Positions 48,239 through 52,812 of a stretch of DNA of 52,812 nt are shown in pieces. The stretch's first letter is position 1; the number at the start of each line of letters is the position of its first letter. The translations under genes and the position numbers were made by a program. The notes beneath the pieces are model-generated. The model was given only the letters and a program-made list of their open reading frames with translations, was not told where the DNA came from and did not search any database. Source of the DNA: Clostridiales bacterium (GTDB lineage: Bacteria > Bacillota > Clostridia > Christensenellales > Aristaeellaceae); NCBI GenBank assembly GCA_015056315.1, contig SVGN01000016.1:1-52812 (forward strand). Reading direction: 5' to 3'.

Positions 48239-49494
48239 CATGTCTGCCCTGCTTCCTCCAGCATCCACTCCACATACAGCCCATACCCCATGGTGGGGTC
48301 GTTCACAAACACATGGGTCACCGCCCCGATGAGCCGCCCATCCTGCAGGATCGGGCTGCCGCTCATCCCCTGCACGATGCCGCCGGTCTTTGCCAGCAGC
48401 TCCTCATCCACCACCTTCACCACCATGCTGCGCTGGGCGGGGCGGCTTTGCCGGTTCACCTCCACGATCTCCACATCGTATTCCTTCATGCCCTCCGCAT
48501 CCACCGTGCAGAGGATGCTGGCCTTGCCGGTGTGCACCGCATCCTTGCGGCCGATGGGCAGCCCGTCCGGGTAGAGGGGGTGGTCGGGCAGACGGCTCAG
48601 GGTGCCGTAGATGCCCAGCTGGTGGTTGAGGCGGATGCTGCCCAGGATCTTCTGCCGGGAGAGGAAGCTGCCCTTCAGCTCGCCGGGGAAGCCCGCCTGC
48701 CCCTTGCGCACCTCCACCACATCCGCCTCCATGATCTCACCCTTGCCGATGGAGAGCACCTGCCGGGTATCCGCATCGGTGATGGCATGGCCCAGCGCAC
48801 CGTAGCGCAGCCCCTGCCCCGGCTCCACCTCACCGTAGAAGGAGAGGGTGCCCACCCCTGCGGTGGAATCCCGCACCCATGCGCCGATGCGGTACTGACC
48901 GCTGCTTTCATCCTGGTGGGGAGTCAGGGTCAGGCTCAGGGTGCTGCCGCTCCGCTCAACGGTCACGGGCAGGGCTGCGCCGCCGCAGGCTTCCACCAGA
49001 GCGGTCAGGCTGTCGGTGCCGGTCACCGGCTGCCCCGCTGCCCGGGTGATCAGGTCGCCGGGCTTGATGCCCGCTGCCCGGGCCGGGCTGATGCCGCCGC
49101 CCAGGTCGCTGGTGCCCACCACCAGCACGCCGGAGGTGCGCAGCGCCACGCCCACCGCCTGCCCGCCCGGGTAGATGCGCAGATCCTCCCGGATGCTCAC
49201 CTCCACCTCCCGCAGGGGGATCAGCCCAAAGAGGCTCACAGTGGCTTTTACCGGGTCTCCCGGGGCCGGGGCGAGGGTTTGATCGGTGCTGGCTCCGGCG
49301 GGCAAAGAACCCCCTTCCAGTGCAATGCGGAGGGGGTATACGGGGGCCAGGCTCAGCTGCTGCCCGGCAGCGATGGAGAGGCTGTCGGGCAGGGTGCGCA
49401 GCAGCGCTGCCTGCGGGGAGAGGTGCACCAGCATCACCAGTGCGGCCAGGAGCCACCCGGTCAGGCGGCGCATACGACAGGATAAACGGAACAT
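48238..49494 (-). CDS. spoIVB: SpoIVB peptidase (sporulation signalling serine protease)
   Basis: A 418-residue protease of family S55. A signal-anchor lies at about residues 8-30, a PDZ domain near 110-200 (SDLGGGISPARAAGIKPGDL), and the peptidase domain follows with YGALGHAIT (His) and GIVQGMSGSPI (Ser). In spore formers it is secreted from the forespore and triggers pro-sigma-K processing in the mother cell. The start at 49494 is chosen because AGAGG lies 8 bp upstream; an ATG at 49515 lies in a hairpin loop. The AGAGG is inside the nrdD terminator stem. A weak sigma-G-like sequence (GCATC, 17 bp, CACAACT) occurs around the nrdD stop. Confidence 0.9.
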   Translation of the reverse strand: MFRLSCRMRRLTGWLLAALVMLVHLSPQAALLRTLPDSLSIAAGQQLSLAPVYPLRIALEGGSLPAGASTDQTLAPAPGDPVKATVSLFGLIPLREVEVSIREDLRIYPGGQAVGVALRTSGVLVVGTSDLGGGISPARAAGIKPGDLITRAAGQPVTGTDSLTALVEACGGAALPVTVERSGSTLSLTLTPHQDESSGQYRIGAWVRDSTAGVGTLSFYGEVEPGQGLRYGALGHAITDADTRQVLSIGKGEIMEADVVEVRKGQAGFPGELKGSFLSRQKILGSIRLNHQLGIYGTLSRLPDHPLYPDGLPIGRKDAVHTGKASILCTVDAEGMKEYDVEIVEVNRQSRPAQRSMVVKVVDEELLAKTGGIVQGMSGSPILQDGRLIGAVTHVFVNDPTMGYGLYVEWMLEEAGQT

Positions 49495-49496
49495 GA

Positions 49497-49554
49497 AAAA
49501 CGCCTCTTTCTGCATTCAAGCTCAGGGAGCATTGTTCGCAGAAAGAGGCGTTTT
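49497..49554 (-). terminator. Terminator of nrdD overlapping the spoIVB ribosome binding site
   Basis: The minus-strand arms are 49554-49538 (AAAACGCCTCTTTCTGC) and 49513-49497 (GCAGAAAGAGGCGTTTT), a perfect 17-bp stem ending in TTTTT. The spoIVB Shine-Dalgarno AGAGG is part of the 3' arm. Confidence 0.85.
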
Positions 49555-49576
49555 CAGTTGTGGAAATGTTTTGCTA

Positions 49577-51904
49577 TCAGATGCCGTGCTTCACGCGCTC
49601 GCTTTCTTCCTTGCGCTTGGCGTTGTTGAAGCGGCTCAGATTGCCTACCAGGTAGCCGGTAATGCGGCGGATGCGGTCAAAGGCGTGGCCTTCCTCTTCC
49701 TTGCGGCCGCACTTGGGGCAGGTATCACCGATGATGCCGTTGTAGCCGCAATCCGGGTCGCGGTCAACGGGGTGGTTGATGCTGCCGTAGCCGATGCCCT
49801 GGTCGTGCATGTAGCGAACCACCTTTTCGAAGGCATCCAGGTTCTTGGTGGGGTCGCCGTCCATCTCGATGTAGGAGATGTGGCCCGCATTGGTCAGGGC
49901 GTGATAGGGAGCCTCCAGACGGATCTTTTCGAAGGCAGTGATGGGGTAGTAGACCGGCACGTGGAAGGAGTTGGTGTAGTACTCACGATCGGTGATGCCG
50001 GGCAGGATGCCGAACTTTTCCTTGTCGATGCGCACGAAGCGGCCGCTGAGGCCCTCGGCGGGGGTGGCAAGGCAGGTAAAGTTGAGGTGCAGCTTCTTGC
50101 TGGTCTCGTCGCAATACTTGCGGATGGCGCCAACGATCTCCAGGCCCAGGTTCTGGCTGCTGGCATCCTCGCCGTGGTGCTTGCCGCGCAGGGCCACCAG
50201 GGTTTCGGCCAGGCCGATGAAGCCGATGGACAGGGTGCCGTGCTTGAGCACCTCGGCAACGCTGTCATCCCAATCCAGGTTCTCGCTGTCGATCCATACG
50301 CCTTCGCCCATCAGGAAGGGGAAGTTGCGCACCTTCTTCTTGGAGATGATCTCCAGACGCTCCAGCAGCTGGTCGCGTACCAGATCCATGGTGCGCTCCA
50401 GCTCCTCGAAGAACCAGGTCACATCACCCTTGGCCTTGATGGCGATGCGGGGCAGGTTGATGGAGGTGAAGCTCAGGTTGCCGCGGCGGGGAGCCACTTC
50501 GCGGGTGGGGTCGTACACGTTGCCCATGACGCGGGTGCGGCAGCCCATGTAGGCGATCTCGGTCTCGGGGTGGCCTTCCTTGTAGTACTGCAGGTTGAAG
50601 GGCGCATCCACAAAGCTGAAGTTGGGGAACAGGCGCTTGGCGCTGGTGCGGATGGCCAGACGGTACAGGTCGTAGTTGGGGTCGCCGGGGTTGAAGCTGA
50701 CGCCTTCCTTCACGCGGAAGATCTGGATGGGGAAGATGGGGGTCTCGCCGTTGCCCAGACCGGCTTCGGTGGCCAGCATCACGTTGCGCATCACCATGCG
50801 GCCCTCGGGGGAGGTATCCATGCCGTAGTTGATGGAGGAGAAGGGCACCTGGGCACCGGCGCGGCTGTTCATGGTGTTCAGGTTGTGGATGAGGGCTTCC
50901 ATGGCCTGATAGGTGGCCTTGTCGGTCTCGGAATGGGCGTGGGTGCGCACGAAATCGATGATGCGGGCAGCGGTGGCTTCGTCGCAGGAGATGGCCTCCT
51001 GCAGCTTCTTGCTGAGGGCGGCATCGTAGGCGGCATCCTCGGCCAGGTGGGGCTGGCCCATGCCTTCCTCCTCCAGCTGGCTGAGCAGCTCGCGGGCCTT
51101 GTCGTCTGCATTCTCCAGACCGCCCATCAGCTCCATGGCGCGCATCAGGTTGTCGCGGAAGCGCTTGAAGTAGGTCTTCTGTACGCCGGGAGCCATGCCG
51201 TAGTCGAAGTTGACCACGCTCTGGCCGCCATGCTGGTCGTTCTGGTTGGCCTGGATGGCGATGCAGGCCAGGGCGGAGTAGCTGTAGATGTCGTTGGGCT
51301 CACGCAGCACGCCGTGACCGGTGGAGAAGCCGTTGTGGAACAAATCCAGCAGGTCGATCTGGCAGCAGGTGGTGGTAAGGGTGTAGAAATCCAGATCGTG
51401 GATGTGGATGTCGCCCTCGCTGTGCGCCTTGGAGAAGCGGGGATCCAGCACATACATATTGTAGAACTGCTTGGCGCCCTCGCTGCCGAACTTGAGCATG
51501 CTGCCCATGGCGGTATCGCCGTTGATGTTGGCGTTTTCGCGCTTGATGTCGCTGTCTACGGCATCCTTGTAGGTGATGTCTTCGAACACCTTCATCAGGC
51601 GGGTGTTCATCTCGCGCACGCGGCTGCGCTCGGCGCGGTAGAGGATGTAGGTCTTGGCGGAGCGCACGAAGCCTTTCTCGATCAGAACCTTTTCGACGGT
51701 ATCCTGTACCTGCTCGACCGAGGGGGAGGATTCGATGCTCTCATCGCGTTCCAGGGTATCGACTACCAGCTGGGCAAGCTCCTTGGCGGTATCGGCGCTC
51801 TTGCGGCTGCCGCTGGCCATGAAGGCCTTGGAGATCGCCTGTTCGATCTTTTCCTGTTCGAAGGGAACGATGCGGCCATCGCGCTTGATAATGGTGGTGA
51901 TCAT
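49577..51904 (-). CDS. nrdD: Anaerobic ribonucleoside-triphosphate reductase, large subunit
   Basis: A 775-residue class III ribonucleotide reductase that makes dNTPs without oxygen using a glycyl radical. An ATP-cone lies at about 1-95 (IIKRDGRIVPFEQEKIEQAI). The catalytic barrel follows. The C-terminus has a cysteine knuckle (DPDCGYNG, CPKCGRK) and the glycyl radical motif RRITGYLVGN, with Gly about 25 residues from the end. The start at 51904 follows AAAGGAG; a longer open frame upstream is rejected because it crosses the operator region. The activase gene nrdG is not adjacent and not in this window. NrdR-like sites lie upstream. Confidence 0.95.
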   Translation of the reverse strand: MITTIIKRDGRIVPFEQEKIEQAISKAFMASGSRKSADTAKELAQLVVDTLERDESIESSPSVEQVQDTVEKVLIEKGFVRSAKTYILYRAERSRVREMNTRLMKVFEDITYKDAVDSDIKRENANINGDTAMGSMLKFGSEGAKQFYNMYVLDPRFSKAHSEGDIHIHDLDFYTLTTTCCQIDLLDLFHNGFSTGHGVLREPNDIYSYSALACIAIQANQNDQHGGQSVVNFDYGMAPGVQKTYFKRFRDNLMRAMELMGGLENADDKARELLSQLEEEGMGQPHLAEDAAYDAALSKKLQEAISCDEATAARIIDFVRTHAHSETDKATYQAMEALIHNLNTMNSRAGAQVPFSSINYGMDTSPEGRMVMRNVMLATEAGLGNGETPIFPIQIFRVKEGVSFNPGDPNYDLYRLAIRTSAKRLFPNFSFVDAPFNLQYYKEGHPETEIAYMGCRTRVMGNVYDPTREVAPRRGNLSFTSINLPRIAIKAKGDVTWFFEELERTMDLVRDQLLERLEIISKKKVRNFPFLMGEGVWIDSENLDWDDSVAEVLKHGTLSIGFIGLAETLVALRGKHHGEDASSQNLGLEIVGAIRKYCDETSKKLHLNFTCLATPAEGLSGRFVRIDKEKFGILPGITDREYYTNSFHVPVYYPITAFEKIRLEAPYHALTNAGHISYIEMDGDPTKNLDAFEKVVRYMHDQGIGYGSINHPVDRDPDCGYNGIIGDTCPKCGRKEEEGHAFDRIRRITGYLVGNLSRFNNAKRKEESERVKHGI

Positions 51905-52037
51905 GCTGATCGGCTCCTTTGCGTATTTGGTCGTTTGTGTTTGTATAGAGAGTAAGGGCGGGTGCAGGCTGCACACCCTACCCGCAAAAGCAACTGCTTT
52001 ATTATAGGGCGCGTGGTTGGGTATGTCAATATACAAA

Positions 52038-52216
52038 ACACAACATTTTGTGTGTCTGGGTTTTGAAACGGCGTGTAACCACAATATGTGGAAAGCCGTA
52101 TAACGGTGCTGCAGCAAGGGTTTGCCATCGAAACATGGGGCTTCGGGACGAATTTTGGAGGGTTTTCCACAATCAAAAGTGGTGTATTTGGCACCGGGTG
52201 TACCTACATATTGTGG
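52038..52216 (-). promoter_or_regulatory. Putative NrdR operator sites upstream of nrdD
   Basis: The clearest site, ACACAACATTTTGTGT (52038-52053), has perfect arms and fits the 16-bp NrdR box. Weaker related sites are CCACAATATGTGG (52079-52091), CCACAATCAAAAGTGG (52167-52182) and TACCTACATATTGTGG (52201-52216). NrdR represses ribonucleotide reductase genes when ATP or dATP is plentiful. Centre spacings (about 40, 90 and 34 bp) are not the usual 31-32 bp. No gene is apparent in 51905-52500. Confidence 0.55.
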
Positions 52217-52443
52217 GGTGCGGGTGCCCGGCACACAACAGAGACGGGCGTGCGGCGCAGGGGGGTGCGGAATGCTTCCTATACTATATGTGGGCATACC
52301 CCTCGCCCCGGGGGCAGGGTTACACCGGCTGCGCCGCCGCCCTCGGGCGCTGCCGGGTACGCTTCCCCTCACCCTGATCATACCCGCAAAATCCTTGCCC
52401 GAAACCACTTTTCAACTTTTTCGAATTTTTTTGAAAAAAGGTG

Positions 52444-52472
52444 TTGACAAAACCGCCGGTTTCGGGTATTAT
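52444..52472 (+). promoter_or_regulatory. Promoter of the tRNA cluster
   Basis: Consensus TTGACA (52444-52449), a 17-bp spacer and TATTAT (52467-52472), 32 bp before the first tRNA. An AT-rich patch with T and A runs (52390-52440) lies just upstream, like an UP element. Confidence 0.88.
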
Positions 52473-52504
52473 TATCAGCGTCGCCTGAGTGGGCAAGACA
52501 CGAA

Positions 52505-52581
52505 CGGGGTGTAGCGCAGTCTGGTAGCGCACGTGCTTTGGGAGCATGGGGCCGGGGGTTCGAATCCCTTCACCCCGACCA
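52505..52581 (+). tRNA. tRNA-Pro (TGG)
   Basis: A 77-nt cloverleaf with acceptor CGGGGTG / CACCCCG, the seven-base anticodon loop TTTGGGA (anticodon TGG), T-loop GGTTCGAATCC, and encoded CCA. The anticodon stem uses one G-U pair. Confidence 0.95.
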
Positions 52582-52598
52582 AACCGGCACCGCATCGT

Positions 52599-52673
52599 GG
52601 CTCCTTGGTCAAGTGGTTAAGACACCGCCCTTTCACGGCGGCTACAGGGGTTCGAATCCCCTAGGAGTCACCA
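52599..52673 (+). tRNA. tRNA-Glu (TTC)
   Basis: A 75-nt cloverleaf with acceptor GGCTCCT / AGGAGTC, anticodon loop CTTTCAC (anticodon TTC), T-loop GGTTCGAATCC and encoded CCA. Confidence 0.96.
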
Positions 52674-52691
52674 TTTTCCCCTTCAAATTAT

Positions 52692-52768
52692 GGGCCTTTA
52701 GCTCAGTTGGTCAGAGCGGCCGGCTCATAACCGGTTGGTCCCGGGTTCAAGTCCCTGAAGGCCCACCA
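52692..52768 (+). tRNA. tRNA with CAT anticodon (tRNA-Ile2 favoured, or elongator tRNA-Met)
   Basis: A 77-nt cloverleaf with acceptor GGGCCTT / AAGGCCC, anticodon loop CTCATAA and encoded CCA. The acceptor (C4-G69, C5-G68) and the GGCTCATAACCGG arm resemble tRNA-Ile2, whose C34 is modified to lysidine by TilS. Elongator Met cannot be excluded by eye. Confidence 0.9.
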
Positions 52769-52774
52769 GCTTAC

Positions 52775-52812
52775 GGCCCGGTAGCTCAGTTGGTTAGAGC
52801 GCTAGCCTGTCA
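52775..52812 (+). tRNA. tRNA-Asp (GTC), 5' part, cut by window end
   Basis: GGCCCGG acceptor strand, D-arm AGCTCAGTTGGTTAGAGC and anticodon stem-loop start GCTAGCCTGTCA, giving anticodon GTC. The 3' half lies beyond the window. Confidence 0.85.

Noticed and set aside
48238..49515. Starting spoIVB at ATG 49515
   Set aside because: That codon lies in the loop of the nrdD terminator and has no ribosome site; ATG 49494 has AGAGG at 8 bp and begins the signal-anchor.
49286..51955. Long plus-strand frame opposite nrdD
   Set aside because: It is the complement of a clearly conserved gene, is rich in Gly/Ala/Val/His and has no recognisable domain.

Overview
The window looks like a piece of chromosome from a GC-rich, endospore-forming member of the Clostridia (Bacillota), probably an anaerobic gut bacterium. 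Three sporulation genes support this: a CwlD-type amidase, SigH and a SpoIVB protease. So do the mrnC-thyX-rlmB-NYN-sigH gene order, an oxygen-independent class III ribonucleotide reductase, an Fe-S aldo/keto reductase and AGGAGG-type ribosome binding sites. The lineage is inferred from gene content only; no rRNA gene is present.

Layout. 1-2400: the right end of a terminator-associated repeat, an Fe-S aldo/keto reductase and a NADAR-family protein. 2400-6000: a GH42 beta-galactosidase on the minus strand and cwlD, with two clusters of DnaA-box-like 9-mers on either side of cwlD and a possible structured small RNA. 6063-14712: a compact plus-strand housekeeping run, mrnC, thyX, rlmB, NYN RNase, sigH, FHA protein, FtsW/RodA/SpoVE and a penicillin-binding protein, joining RNA processing, the early sporulation sigma factor and cell-wall synthesis. 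15101-20956: one 1951-residue DUF4011/SF1 helicase/Vsr-like nuclease/DUF3320 protein with defence-like architecture. 21287-31109: aconitase, an XpaC-TelA-LemA-like-TPM operon, azlCD, rpsT, a metallo-beta-lactamase/Nudix fusion, a small conserved protein and rpiB. 31144-39832: a second copy of the repeat, a Nudix operon on the minus strand, a membrane protein/XRE regulator pair, a small secreted protein, a minus-strand operon (ABC-F, metallophosphoesterase, helical-repeat protein) and a MazEF module. 39886-46640: a TetR-controlled redox/membrane operon, an SGNH hydrolase, a zinc alcohol dehydrogenase and a cytidine-deaminase-like protein. 46969-52812: an MFS exporter, spoIVB and nrdD on the minus strand, an NrdR-type regulatory region and a tRNA cluster (Pro, Glu, CAT-anticodon, Asp) that runs off the window.

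The most unusual feature is a short intergenic element, present in two copies with a 144-bp core that reads identical by eye (14733-14950 and 31144-31363), plus one partial copy with a different core (1-151). Each full copy lies inside a transcription terminator and is flanked on both sides by a complete copy of that site's own terminator hairpin. The hairpins differ between sites while the core does not. This is what insertion into a terminator with a hairpin-sized (28-29 bp) target duplication would look like. Other points of interest are the DnaA-box clusters around cwlD, the DUF4011 helicase-nuclease, and a degenerate copy of the spoIVB 3' end on the far side of the MFS gene.
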